From Aspidiotus rigidus (lineage: Eukaryota > Arthropoda > Insecta > Hemiptera > Diaspididae), in the NCBI GenBank assembly GCA_035079385.1, contig JAVHKY010000037.1, forward strand, positions 3,596,001-3,660,000: 64,000 nucleotides of DNA. The letters are read 5' to 3'. The notes under the pieces are model-generated. The model was not told the origin of the DNA, made no database searches, and saw only the letters and a program-made list of their open reading frames with translations. Positions within the stretch are counted from its first letter, which is position 1. Each line of letters starts with the position of its first letter. The position numbers were made by a program, and so were the translations under genes. Of this stretch, positions 31,977 to 43,823 are shown one piece after another.

Positions 31977-32058
31977 CTTCTGGAGCTAGCTTCAGAAGCG
32001 TAATAATGAATTTGTTCCCGAGCTTCCTTATGAGCTCGAGCGTACTTCACCAACCATT
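31977..32058 (-). other. Weak candidate exon (82 nt)
   Basis: On the minus strand a pyrimidine-rich tract ends in ttcttaccaag, followed by 82 nt that stay open as WLVKYARAHKEAREQIHYYA and end AGAAG|GTACGT, a good donor. Phase would be 2 then 2. It lies upstream of the exon at 28302-28852 on the same strand, so it could belong to that gene. No homology is recognised. Confidence 0.2.
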
Positions 32059-32419
32059 CTTGGTAAGAAGGGAAGAAAAATGATATTTTTTTTTTGGCGA
32101 GCAGTAAAACTCAAGTTTGTTGGGAGGGAAATACTGTCTTCAACAATTATGATTCTTTGGACTTGGAAAAAATGACTCCTGAGGAAAGGTGGACTCGCTC
32201 GAGCTCAAAAGGAAACGCGGTAAAGGATTCGGAAATATTCTTCTTACCGCACTTGTTATTTACTGTATTACCATCTTCTCCTCCGTCCCTATTGTTCTTC
32301 ATTTCATAGAAACCGGGACCAATAGTGACGAATAGAGACCAAGAAAGAAAAGAGTGACCCGTTGGCAGGCCTGCACCAACAAATACGAATAGAAATATCT
32401 ATGTGATAAGCCTGTCAAC

Positions 32420-33089
32420 AACACCGTAGCTTGACTCAGAGGAAAGCGAGTCAATCTGTACTGTAGACTAAACTGCTAACAGCTGCTAACTTATGAGCGA
32501 CAGGACAGAATGACGCTCCGCGGACTAAAACATCGGTCGTAGTATCTTTTCTGTATATTTCAAACTCATGGATCCCATCTCTAACTGAGACCGACAACTC
32601 CGAAAAGTTGATCGTAGAGCCACCAACTTCCAAGGTAAATTTTATGGAAGGGTATAATGAATTGAGGTACCTCAGAAACTCACCAAGGAGACCTGGATGG
32701 CCAGTCTACGAACAAAGAACGTCATCAACGTACCTGTGCCAGTAGTGTATATGATTGAGTACCACCTGGCCCGAGGAGAAGAGGTCAAGTCAAAACTGCG
32801 GCATGAATACTTCGGCGGTGAGGGAGCCCAAATAGGGATCCCTATTGCATCAGGGAACTCGAATTTGCAAAAATTCCAGGACCAACAGATATTTAAAAGA
32901 TTGAAAAATTCTTAGGATTCATTATCAGGGATATTGGAGTCAACCAATAACTGGCCCATACGCTGCATGGTGGCAGCTTTAGCGATATTTGGGAACAGAC
33001 CCACGACATCAAACGAACAAAGGGTCGCGCCCGGAGGCAGTTTTACATCCTTGAGAGCATCAGCCAAGGACACCGAATTCGAAACCGGG
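32420..33089 (-). pseudogene. Penelope-like element copy 3, inverted left part (RT region)
   Basis: Read on the minus strand, this matches 25650-26330 of the intact element: LADALKDVKLPPGATLCSFD, the GLFPNI block, YVDDVL (the catalytic pair is retained), then INFSELSVSVRDGIHEFEIY. Stops and small deletions break the frame. It joins head-to-head with a plus-strand piece at 33089/33090. Confidence 0.75.
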
Positions 33090-33355
33090 GTTCGTCATCT
33101 CAATACTGATGATATTACTGTGCTAAACACGTACATTCCGGAAGATGGCTTGATTGAACTCGTCTATGGCTCACGTTGTGAGCCCTCGTTTGATCAACCT
33201 TAACGATCCGAGGTTTCTTCTCCGTTCTTGTCAGTTGCTTTCATTTTAGTCCCGATGATGGTTTATTAACCGAAAGCGCCCCGCTTCATTTATTTTCTGC
33301 GGTCTTCGTAGTTTTTACTCCTCTTCGGAGTATTCCTTCCTCGTCGATAGGTACA
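33090..33355 (+). mobile_element. Penelope-like element copy 3, C-terminal end and UTR
   Basis: Encodes VRHLNTDDITVLNTYIPEDG and LIELVYGS to a stop at 33201-33203, followed by a UTR with the hammerhead-like segment (33250-33278) and the phrase actcctcttcggagtattcc. It is more diverged than copies 1 and 2, so this is an older insertion. With 32420-33089 it forms the same inverted-flank architecture as the intact copy. Confidence 0.75.
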
Positions 33356-33359
33356 ATAA

Positions 33360-36250
33360 TTGTTCCGAGGTAGTTATGCCAAGAAAGTGATAATGAGAAC
33401 AGAGTGGTTTGGTGATTCAGGGAATCCTCCGAGTAGTACAGTTGATGAAGACACAAAAAAAAGTCAAACTACGCATTTTGGGTGCAAGTTCCTATCTCGG
33501 GTTTGATGTCTGAACTAACATACTAAAAGTCAAGACCCAGCACTGCATGGCTCGCGGAGCTGTAGTACGTTCTTGCCCCCCTAAAATCAATTTTTCGTCA
33601 ATATCTCGAGTTCTGTTAGGCCCCCAGAGAAAAACTTTCGGCACAAAAAATGTTCCTCGTGACATTTCCTTCAAGATAGACTATTTCACGGCTAGTCTAG
33701 AAAGTTCATTTCAATAGTCGCATAATATTATGTTTTTCGAGAATTTTTCGAAATTATAATTGGCTAATACGTAGAATATGGGCTCAACATTTATTCTACC
33801 GTTAGTACAGTTCACCTGCACCTAAAATTAAATCAAGCAAGTTGTAGAACCTTTTCATACATAATACTTCTATAATATTTAGTCCATTTTTCAAAAAGTA
33901 AGATTTTCAGGCCATAAAACGCTAGTGCTCGTTGGATTCGTCTCGTCGAGACGTGCCCTCTGGCCAGCACCCAGTCTGGTATAGGATAATGGCTGTTTTT
34001 ACTAATACCATACTTATTCTCCTTGGTAAGTAATTCGGAGGAAAAATAACATTAGCCTGATCGTTAATTTACGAGTAGTATTCGATTCTGAATAATAAAA
34101 GTGAGTAAACATAGCAAAAGAGTAAACGTTTCTCGATTTTTCAAGCTCAGTTTCGTTAAGATTGGTCAACTACGAAGCGAGTTATAATCGTTTGAAAATC
34201 AAACGTCAGACATGGAACGAACCACTATTCGTCCCCTATTTGACTTTTACTGGTATCATACAATCCTCACACCTACGGAAAATAGATCAGAATCAAACGG
34301 CAAGATAAATACAGTATCTAAATTTTTTCATTTTGATCAAAACTTTTAAAACAATATTATACCTACAACTGAAAATGCTTTCTTTGTCATTAATAATCAT
34401 TTCAGTTTTATTATACATCTAGATTGATTCGAATCAGACGGTTTACTTCTCTCTTTTTTATGTCATAGTCATTCAGATAGTCTACAAGAACTATAGTAAC
34501 ATCTCAGGTTTTTTTTTTCTTTGAACAAGAAGTTTACTAGATAGCAGCATTTTCGTTCATATATTACAAGAAATTTGCTGTAAATTAATTTTACTGTTTA
34601 TGAAAATATCGCGACACAAATTAAGAGTGTGCAAGTACATAGGTGAGACGGATAAATGACTTTATAATTTATGGTTATGATGAATTGCAAAGATCGCGCC
34701 GAAGAAATAGTCGCATTTTTATCAAAAGTTAGTTTCGAGATTGCTATGAATATCATCATGTTTGAGTTTATTTAGTATTATACCTCTATTTTAAGATCTG
34801 TATTTGTATTTTGAAATTCTTTCTAGCTATAGTATAAACGATATCTATGTCGCGCCGTACGTTTATTTTCAACATTTTCTGCGTGTATGGCAAACTACCT
34901 GAAAACTAAACATCGAAACGCATTTCTTTTGTAATTTTCTTCAAATTGTATAAAATAATTTTCGAATATTAATAGCCACACTCGCTTCGATTTTCAAGGT
35001 CGTACTAACGATTTCGAATAATACGTAAAATTGAAATAATTCTGCCTTATTTGTAAAATGCAACGGTCGTTACGACGACGTTTTAATGGTGTGACGATGA
35101 CGTAAAATAAGTGAACACTTTGTTGAAGTAATAGAGCCAATATGACTTTTCAATTTTACCCTACAGAAGATTCAAATTACAATGCACGTTAATTTAGAAA
35201 AACACTAAACCTTTCTCATGGAATTTAGAACCTGGGATCTCTTAATTGCGTATATGCCTCAGAATCACAAAATATAATCTACCATTTCTTACTTTCGCTT
35301 GCACCGTTCAAAAATTTCACGTTGAAATTGGACAATTCTAAGGAGACTTCGGTACGGTGAAGAAAATCGGAAATCCAATTTTACTTGCTTATTTTCTTGA
35401 TTTGTAAGAACGAGATTTTGATCTTATTCATAAGTCGACAGGAATTCCTAATCTTGAGTTTCTTTTTATTAACTCTGAAATACCTTAAGCAAGTACACGT
35501 CTGTGGTGTTCATAGCAGCGAGTTCTGGGACGCAGTCTTAAATTAGGCAAATTTCGGTACCGCAGCAGATGCTTACCTAACTAAGCTCTATCAACTTTAT
35601 TGGAAAAAAATCTACTGGTCTTTAAATTTGAAATGTTGATCATCATTAATGATGATATTGAATTGTATCCAAGAATAGTCGGCACCGGCTGCTTCTTTGA
35701 TCTGAAAAAAAATCTCGCAGTCCTATCATGATGGATCCAGAACTTTCCTTCGACGGCCGTTGAATATAGATCTTGATATATTTCCTAAATATCGTTCAAT
35801 AACCTTAATTTCGTCCTGATTTCATCAAACAACGACTGTCGACTGTTTACAAACTTTATTGGCCTCATCTTTTTTTTTTTTTTTTCTTTTTTTGAGTCTT
35901 ATTCTTGTAACCTTGGTCCACTTTAGGTGAATTTCGTAAGCGCTTTAAAATTTTATTCTTATATCACATAGAATGTAAATTTGACCTTGGAGCCAATTTC
36001 ATCTTACTTTCGATATTATTCTGATATTTTCCAAACGCTTTTTCTCTTTTTCTTCTCTAATTTTTGGCTATAATATTTTATCACCATGACACGTTTCGAT
36101 GAGAAATGTTTCCTCCTTTCACTCTTCCATTTCAGTCTCATCATCATTTCATCTCAAGCTGAACGAATTTCCGGTTTTATTAATTTTGTCTCGTCCTTCT
36201 CCAAATTTTTAATTCTATAACTCTCAATCCATACGATGAGAATGAGTCGT
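33360..36250. other. No recognisable gene in 2.9 kb
   Basis: AT-rich DNA with only sparse short frames. About 33500-33660 has a C/G-richer patch (gcccccctaaaatc, gttaggcccccagagaaaa) that looks like a fragment of a dispersed repeat. Confidence 0.4.
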
Positions 36251-36259
36251 CTAAATTTT

Positions 36260-36730
36260 GAAAAAATGGTACACTTGTATTGTGTTTTGCGGAGTTGTTG
36301 TGGGTTGCTTCTACGTTAATTTTATTTTATCCTACACTGGTATCGACCCCTTCGGGTATAGCCTCAATATCGAAAAAATTTTTTGACGAGGACCCTCTCT
36401 CCTTGGCTACGGTCAAGCTACAGTACCACCGGATACACAAAACTTTCATGCACCACAGACGTAACTCACAATCCCAGTCTCTTATTGACGTTTTCCCTAA
36501 TTCTAAATTAGTCACTGGTTAGAGGCTTGGGCGAGACGCTAGCCCACGATTTTACGGCGCTGTTACGGTCATATTTGTGTTGGAGCCTACTCTATTCTGT
36601 GCTGCTGAGAGTCCTCTACGTTTCGCGACGCAACCTGAGTGGTATATCCAGAAAGAACCCCCACACGTATACGTGACAGTAAATGATTTGATAGGGGCGG
36701 TTTCGCCCGACTCCTCATTTAAAATTAACA
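36260..36730 (+). other. Unidentified open stretch
   Basis: A plus frame (36280-36522, 80 codons) reads TPSGIASISKKFFDEDPLSL. After its stop the same frame stays open and reads RFYGAVTVIFVLEPTLFCAA. Base composition is less AT-rich than nearby DNA. It may be part of a decayed mobile element; I recognise no family. Confidence 0.2.
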
Positions 36731-36799
36731 ATCATTGAATTGAAACGTCTGTGTCTTTTGTTAGACCTATTTCCTGAGCGTCACCTACAATTGATGAAC

Positions 36800-36850
36800 A
36801 GGGCCGGATTGAGGCGAGGGTGAGGGGCCATTGGTCGGAGCCCCCGCAAT
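36800..36850. repeat. Possible hAT-type end (CAGGGCCGGATTGAGG)
   Basis: Resembles the terminus of the hAT element at 13796. No inverted partner was found nearby, so only one end of an element or a fortuitous match. Confidence 0.25.
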
Positions 36851-37189
36851 TGTTTTTTAGAAACCACCAATGAGCGATGAAAAATTATATACATATTACG
36901 AAACATGGAGAGGGTTGGGGACCGCGCATATTAGGACTTTTTTTTTGAAAATATGCGGGAGAATTTGTGATGGTGGCATTCTTGGTGAGACGAGGGCCAT
37001 GAGAAAGATAATGGTTTCATTTGCGCTAGTTTATTCTGCGGGAATTGTTTTTATCTATGGGCAATCCACTAGCTCGTTATTCGAAGTTAGGTGTGGGGTA
37101 AGATCAGATATAGTGAGGAGTATTCGGGAGTTGATGCGCGGTAGTCTCGTGAAAGCTTAAACGGTATGATTGACGTTTTCACCGCCATT

Positions 37190-37740
37190 CATTTCGCTAA
37201 GGCTGAGTACCCAGATGATGGTTACGGAGTAGAATAAGGATGAGAGGTTTATAAGGAGCGTGAGTGAGTAAGCAATGAAAATTGCTCTCAAGGTGGATGA
37301 GAGATTAGAAGCATTACGAAAGGTAGGTGATGAAGGAGGAGGGAGAGTTACAATTGATTCTAGGCCTTAGAAGATAGCTTGGATCTCGGTTCTTGGGATT
37401 GTGGCAAAGTTCCGGTGACGGTGAGAAAAAATTTTATTGTCAATGAAATATGCAAAACCATCTTTGAATTCTGAACCGTCTGCGAAGCAAAGAATGATGA
37501 TGGCGCTGGTACGTGAGCTTAGTATATTTAGGAAGCGGGAGGAAAAAACAGAAGAGTGGTCGAATTTTAGGATAATTCACACAGTTTGAAAACTACCCGT
37601 GGCTGGAGTATGGCGCATGGAAGAACGGTAGGAAAATGGGGAGGAGACAGTGGTACTTGATACTTTTGGATAGGGAATGGTTCGGGAGTAAATGAGTTGA
37701 CGGCAGCTCGCGTTTATTTTTTTTTTAGTAATAGAGCGCC
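37190..37740 (-). pseudogene. LINE RNase H fragment, minus strand
   Basis: The minus strand at about 37400-37500 reads LCFADGSEFKDGFAYFIDN and then FSHRHRNFATIPRTEIQAIF, the first two RNase H catalytic blocks (D-G-S and the Glu block). After a stop and frame changes the next part (about 37200-37260) reads IIWVLSLSEMNGGENV, like the W-x-P-x-H-x-G-x-x-G-N-E block. The stretch up to 37740 would be the RT to RNase H linker. It differs from the RNase H at 23090 and is a separate LINE family. Confidence 0.55.
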
Positions 37741-37804
37741 CTCACAAAAAGTTGGCCCAAAGCTCACCAAAGCTATATCCAGCCTTGTTGAGAAGGTATC
37801 TGCG

Positions 37805-37835
37805 AGAAGGGCGTCCGTCCCGTAAGAAATACATT
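37805..37835 (+). repeat. 31-nt sequence identical to 63357-63387
   Basis: Starts agaagggcgtccgtcccgta and ends gaaatacatt. The two copies are identical over 31 nt and differ immediately after. The other copy lies inside the modular array at the right end of the window. Confidence 0.8.
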
Positions 37836-37939
37836 ACGCGGAACTACACTGACAATCTACTATACCAAAGGTTACTTTTCGGTCTTCATGACGTAACCGA
37901 CTACCAGACGTGTGATACTACACTATATTGGTAGCTTGA

Positions 37940-40160
37940 ATATTTGCGACTTTCCTCAAATTAGTTCCCGCTTCAATTGGAGATTTCTCACGAAGCAGGC
38001 ATTGTATCAACACCAAATTTTCACGTAATACATTTTTAGATATGTGAATTACAATATTAAATCAACATTTGAAAAATATATAACGAATCCTAAATGAATC
38101 CCATCAGAGTTATAGTAGTGAGAAATTTTTTTCACAATTTTGTACACCTCAAAAACTACTCATCTGATCGTCAAAAAAAAAAATGCAGATGCACAACTTT
38201 AGATATCACACTTTAACTTGGCCGAGTTTCAAGAAAATCCATCCAATATACTCGAAGGAGAAGCGCGGACAAATTTTAATCCATATAATATATCAACCTG
38301 AAATTATTTCAATAATGTAACGATGACCTACGACCGCGACCTCTGAAACATCGAGAAAATTCGTTTTCTTCCCCTCTGTCACAACTGCTTTTCTACAAAA
38401 AGTTGGCAAAAGAGGGAGTGAATTCTTTTCAAAAGGAATGCGGAGCCTTTTAGTTACTTCAAGGATTTTTGCTTTAGAACTGTGTATGAGGATGGGAAGA
38501 GGATTTGACAAAATCCCGACCACCTAGTAAGAGATATATGAGTGGACGAGATATAGAGAAGCGACTTTTGAGCGTTACATAAAATGTTCAGAAATTTTGT
38601 ACCTATTCATGGAAATGTAAGAAGGATACTCTGCTAACGTAACTTTGACATTTAACCGAGAATATTCAGCTGACCTGCATACCTATGGGACGCTCGACGT
38701 GTTTTCACTGCAACCTAGAGGGAAATCAATTCCAAAGTCTGTGGGAGATGCAAGATTGTAAACCAGTAGAGATAGACCGAAAATTTGAAGGCGAAAAACC
38801 AAAATCGGTTGTAACAGTAGTGTTACAACAATACTTGCGGAGAAAGCAAGCGCTTTCGCTATCTATCAGAGATAGAGTCGGCATGTGAAGATGATATACT
38901 CTGAGAGCTAAAGTCAGTTTTCGAAAATATGAAGAACTCCTCAATTATACACAAAAAGATCATCCAAGAATTAAACTGAAAATCATTTTTGACTTGACGC
39001 TCCCTCAAGGTCCTCAAACTCCTATTCGGTTTCCCATAGTGCATCCCTTCAGAAAATGACCCGAGCTCTAATTATGGGACAGAAACTAAGCAAGAACACA
39101 GCAATTTTCCTGCCTCCTTATTTTTCTCAAAAATTGGAACTTTCGTTCATTTTCAATCAATAAATGTTTTCAAAATTTTCTTCGCGAGTCTGACTCGATG
39201 TAACTTTTAATATACAGATAACAGGACTGATTACAAGAGTACAGCTGCAGTCTAGATTTACGAAATAAAAGCGTCGTAGCTCAGTATGATAAAATGGAGG
39301 TCACTCATCATGGTAAGCAAAGCGTGTATACAGAGCCACAGACTACCGGATGTCGGTCGTAGACATCAACTTTCTTCAAATGCGTTAACAGGAACTGAAC
39401 CAAAACCATTAAATTTTACACAAAATTGAAATTGAATTACTTTCTGCAGCATATTTGCAACGTATTATACGTAGACACGTTTCGAATTGCGTAACTTGTG
39501 CTAGAATCTGAAATAGTATTGACATATTGTATCCAATCGCTGTCCTCAGTCGCGCCTTCGGCTATTCTTTTGTCATTAAACGTTGTCCCAGGTGAAAATA
39601 CGAGCCTAATAAGTGTTAATGCTATGTTACCTCTTGAGGCTTTTATTCGAGAATATTCATTCGCGAAGATCGTCGAAACAATGAGTTTCTCGACGCATAC
39701 CCTTTACAAAGAGCGAATGCGTACGTTTCTAGCAAGCAAAACCATGAATCATTAACGTCCGACGAGCAACCGATTTTACCGTTATTAGAATTCAAGAGAG
39801 GAAGTTTTCGTTTAGAAGAAACGTGCAAGAATTATTTGATCGGCTTAAAAATAGAAAATATATAAGCATGCAAACATACAAAGGGAAGGAGGAAACGAAA
39901 CGGAAATTGTGACTGTATTTGGAAAATTTTAGAAAACCGCTACACGAACGATATAGAGAGCCACCCGTTGACACGACTCGCCGTGAGATATAGAATGCTA
40001 AGTGAATTATGAGGCGTGCACAAAATTTTATTATCTGAAATTTTGATCGATTCACCTTCGTATGTAACAAAAAAACAAATAGTCGGATATTTGTTCTTAG
40101 CGCGTAAAGGAAACCACAGATATTTGTAGATGTGCCCAAAATACATTCTTATTGAATCAT
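37940..40160. other. No recognisable gene
   Basis: AT-rich. A plus-strand stretch at about 39625-39860 stays open without an ATG (SDEQPILPLLEFKRGSFRLE) and might be an exon or old element; nothing is recognised. Confidence 0.35.
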
Positions 40161-40164
40161 TTAC

Positions 40165-40700
40165 TGTAATTTATTTCATTTCTTTTTTTTTTTTATTTAC
40201 GAGCTGTGCGACTACTCAAAACGGATTATCAGCTCACGTTAATTTGATTGTACAACAATACTTAATATTATTACATTTTTATAATATTAGAGAAGTTGAT
40301 AGAAATAGGCAGAACAAAGGGTAGTTCAGGGGGTTGGAGATGATTTTGAAGTCTTGGATGATACGGAGGTCATAGATGAGGGAACTTCGTAGGCGGAACG
40401 TTAGTTTTGGAGGACGGGACATAAGAGGAGATATTGAACTGTGGTCACATAAATGGCAGGTAGAGGCGTGAAGACCTAGAAGGTGGTGAGAGTAGGTGAG
40501 TTGGGTATGGCCAATCCTAAAACGAGAGAGGATGACTTCTTCGTGGTGGGAGTTTCTAATTGAAGAGGACCAAGGAGTGGGTAGGTGTTTGATTGATCTT
40601 AGTTTGTAGTGATGGTGTTCTTTCCAAAGATTATGCCAAGAAGCTAGGATTTTGGAAAGATAGTATTTTTGAAGGTCGTATACGGGTGAATGATCAATTA
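40165..40700 (-). mobile_element. LINE 3' end, minus strand, with intact C-terminal frame and poly(A)
   Basis: The minus strand from about 40700 to 40288 is one uninterrupted frame without a start codon, reading YDLQKYYLSKILASWHNLWK, then EEVILSRFRIGHTQLTHSHH, then LHASTCHLCDH and on to a stop near 40288. It aligns block by block with the tail of the LINE at 23440-23700. The 3' UTR carries a GAGCT/AGCTC hairpin (about 40198-40240) and ends in poly(A), seen as a T run at 40181-40193. 5' truncated. Confidence 0.7.
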
Positions 40701-40854
40701 TTTATGCAGAACAAAATCAATACCGCATGGAGATAGCAATACTGGACCCTTCGCTGGAACATGAACCTCTCTTAGGCTTGTTTCAATTCAGACTCATCCT
40801 ACAAAAAGATATGTTCGTAGTTCGCAAATTTCTGATAATTGTACTTGCTTGGGG

Positions 40855-41045
40855 GATATAGTGGGACTCCATCTTGTATAGGATTAAGTCTTCAGCTGAT
40901 GTCTGCACTTACGTTCAAGTTCTTACAATCGTCAAGTTTTGCGTTTTGGTGTGAAATGACGTCATCAACGAACGGAAAAATAAACATGATACAGCCATGA
41001 GCTAGAGACTTGATCCTATACAAAGTGGGGTCCCGTTATATCTAA
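40855..41045. repeat. Imperfect inverted repeat, arms about 37 nt
   Basis: gatatagtgggactccatct at 40855 and its continuation tgtataggattaagtc match in reverse the stretch 41007-41042 (gacttgatcctatacaaag...ggtcccgttatatc), with a few differences. A TGACGTCA palindrome lies in the loop (40957-40964). Possibly a small foldback element. Confidence 0.5.
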
Positions 41046-41104
41046 GTGTCTTACCGAGAGTGATGACTGGCGATAGTGTTTGACATGGTTCGACAATGAT
41101 TAGA

Positions 41105-41560
41105 GGTTGAATTATAGTTTGCATGATTTTGTAGCGCACACTCGATCTGCGAGTAGTCGTGCGACGCGGTAGAAGTGGAGCGTCCAAAACAGAAAGAGCT
41201 TTAATTAAACAGAAGCGTCATCCGTGAGCGTGATATAATTAGAAGCTCCAGCCGTTTTAGCTGCCAGTATTCTCGTTACTAGTGCCATGTGAGTCTGGGC
41301 TCACCGGCGGATGCTTGGAAACTGGATCCATTCTTAGAGAGATCCTGGCAGGTAGTAAATTGTAACGGATAGATGATTAAATGTATGGATAATCGACGCA
41401 ACGGTGAGTTTTATGATAATTGATGAGCTGCCTGTTATATGTTGGAGACTGGTGATTTTGCTTGATGATACTAAATGTGGTACAACAAGGATTGATAGTT
41501 TATAATCTTTTGTAGTGCGTACTCGATCTTTGAGGAGTCGTGCGACTGGGTCGCTATGAC
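41105..41560. repeat. Direct repeat of about 60 nt
   Basis: ttgtagcgcacactcgatct at about 41129 and ttgtagtgcgtactcgatct at about 41511 head two related stretches, both continuing gag(t/g)agtcgtgcgac. Spacing is about 380 nt. Meaning unknown; could be ends of a small unidentified element. Confidence 0.4.
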
Positions 41561-41826
41561 TTCACTCTCTGCGCGGCCAGACAATCAAACTACAAACCAT
41601 TCCCAGCTTCCATCATTTGATTGACTTTCCATAACCCAATTTCTTCTTACATCTTCAGCGCAATCTCCAAAGTACACAATTTTTGAAATTTACATGCTAT
41701 CCATTGGCCCCCTCCCCTCCTCTGGAATCCTTCAATAGTTTATTTTTGCTTTGGTTCCGGCATCTTCCTCCCTGCTTACTGGATCTATCGAAGCGTCTAT
41801 TCTTCGTGAAATCAAAAAATTTATCC

Positions 41827-43580
41827 CAAGTAATTCAAGGTTTAAAGAGGAAGATTAAAGAGGGAGATTCAATTGTCACTAAGGCGGACAAGGAAAATGC
41901 TGTTGTGGTGATGGAGAAATCCGCCTATTCTTCCAAGGTCCACGAAGTCCTCCAGCAGTGTGGTGCTAAAGGAAGTGAGGATTTCAGCTTCCCGAAGCAC
42001 GTCAAAGAAGTTAGGAGTGTCATCAATAGAAGTGAGGCTATTATCAAGACTCCTGCTCTGAAAAAAGCCCTCCTTGTTCCTAACCCCACACACCCCCCCC
42101 CCTCCTCTACGGGCTGCCTAAAGTGCATAAGAACAACACCCCGATGCGACCCGTTGTTTCTTTCGTCTCCTCCCCCACTTACCTCCTTGTCAAATTCCTT
42201 GACCGATGGTTCAAAAATCGCATTGATTTTGAATCTCCTCATTCGGTTTTGAGTTCGGCCTCTTTAACTGATGTCCTGACGGGTGTAAGTCTTCCCCCGG
42301 GAACGACCATCTGCTCTTTTGATGTTGTTGGTTTGTTCCCGAATATTCCCAAGGCTGCTACTATCCAGCGGATGGGTGAGCTACTCGTCAGAGCCAACAT
42401 TCCTCACAATGAGCTTCAGGAATTTTTCGATCTTCTGAATACCTGCTGGTCCCCTAACTACTGTAAATTTGAAGGGAAATTTTTCGAGTTCCCTGATGAA
42501 GTAGGGGTCCCTATTGGATCACCTTTAGGCTCTCTTGTCTCCGAAGTTTTCATGTCTAAGTTTGAACTTGACCTTTTTTCCTCGAACCAGGTGTTACTCA
42601 ACCATATTCACTATTGGTACAGGTACGTATATGACGTTCTATGTACCTGGACTGGTCACCCATATCTCCTTGATGAGTTTCTGAGGTATCTCAATTCCTG
42701 GTACCCTTCCATCAAATTTACGTTGGAAATAGGGGTATTTTCCATTAACTTTTTGGATTTATCGATCTCTATTGTAGACGGTATCCATGAGTTTGGAATT
42801 TACAGGAAAGATACTACGACCGATATTTTAGTCCACGGTGGTTCGTTCGGTCCTGTTGCTCACAAGATGGCTGCATTTCACAGCTTAGTTCACAGACTGA
42901 CTCGTATTCCGTTGAGTCAGTCTGCTTTTAAGAAAGAAGTACGCACAATAAAACACCTGGCTAGAGTGAATGGGGTCAATGTCGACGTTGACGTGATGGT
43001 TCGGAGGAAAGTTACGAGGAGTATTCTTGATTCCACCACCTCCCTCCCCCGAGACATGATCCGTGATCGCCGGTTGCGTTGGATCAGTCTCCCTTTTCTG
43101 GGGAAGTTCTCCCTCCAATTGGGTCGGGCCCTCCGCCCGTTTGGCTTCAGACCCGCGTTCTACAACCCTACAACAGTTAAGGGGTTGTTTGTGAGACTGA
43201 AGGACCCCATACCCATTGATTAGAGTAGTGGTGTTTATAAGTTGGAATGTGGGGATTGTGGAGGCTTTTATATTGGTGAGACCGGCCACCAAATGAAAGT
43301 TAAAGTAGCTGAGCACCTGAAGTCTTGGGAGAAGGGACGCTTGGGGGAGTCAGCTTTTGCGGATCATTTGATAAACAGTGGCCACAGCTTCCGCGAGGGA
43401 TCCGAAAAGCTCCTCCATAAGGAGAATTCGTACCGAAAGCGCATCGCCCTCGAGTATATAGAGATAATGCGTCATCACAACACTGACGGTATCACTGTAC
43501 TCAACTCGTTCATTCCGGAGGATGGCCTGATCGAACTGGTCTATGATTCACACCGTGATTTCTCGTTTAGCCAATCTTAA
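41827..43580 (+). pseudogene. Broken Penelope RT/GIY-YIG gene
   Basis: Three pieces: 41827-42113, then 42114-43222, then 43223-43580. The first break is a frameshift at an expanded C run (42093-42102, ten C against seven in the intact copy). The second is a TAG at 43220-43222. In addition motif C reads RYVYDVL where the intact copy has RYVDDVL, so one of the two catalytic aspartates is gone. Motif A (CSFDVVGLFPNIP), motif B (GVPIGSPLGS) and the GIY-YIG core (GGFYIGE) remain recognisable. It cannot encode an active RT. Confidence 0.88.
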
Positions 43581-43760
43581 TACTTTGTTCTTCTCCTTCG
43601 TTCGTCAGTTGCTTTCATTTCAGGCTTGAAGATGGTTTATTAACCGAAAGCGCTCGTCGTTTTGTATTTTCTGCGGTTTGCAAGGTTTACTCTCCATTCG
43701 GAGTATTCGTCTTTTTCGCGTATATTATGGATAGCCGTAACTTTGAGGAACGGATTCGTT
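41827..43760 (+). mobile_element. Penelope-like element copy 2, 5' truncated and inactivated
   Basis: Similarity to the intact element starts at about 41827 (corresponding to 25246), so the N-terminal third and 5' pseudo-LTR are missing. It continues through the RT, GIY-YIG and UTR and, unlike the intact copy, carries on into the first 33 nt of a further ORF start (atggatagccgtaac, 43727 on) and ends at cggattcgt near 43760. This shows derivation from a tandem or circular-type template. The hammerhead-like motif is at 43623-43652. Confidence 0.85.
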
Positions 43761-43823
43761 TAATCCAAGTGACCCTGGTATAGCCCCTCTCCCACATTTG
43801 ATGCTCTACAGGTAAATGCACAC

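Noticed and set aside
39269..39310. tRNA-like phrase gtcgtagctcagtatgataaa
   Set aside because: Resembles a tRNA 5' half but no acceptor pairing, anticodon arm or B box follows.
41683..41826. Upstream extension of the Penelope copy 2 frame
   Set aside because: Similarity to the intact element begins only at about 41827; the earlier codons are flanking DNA read in frame by chance.
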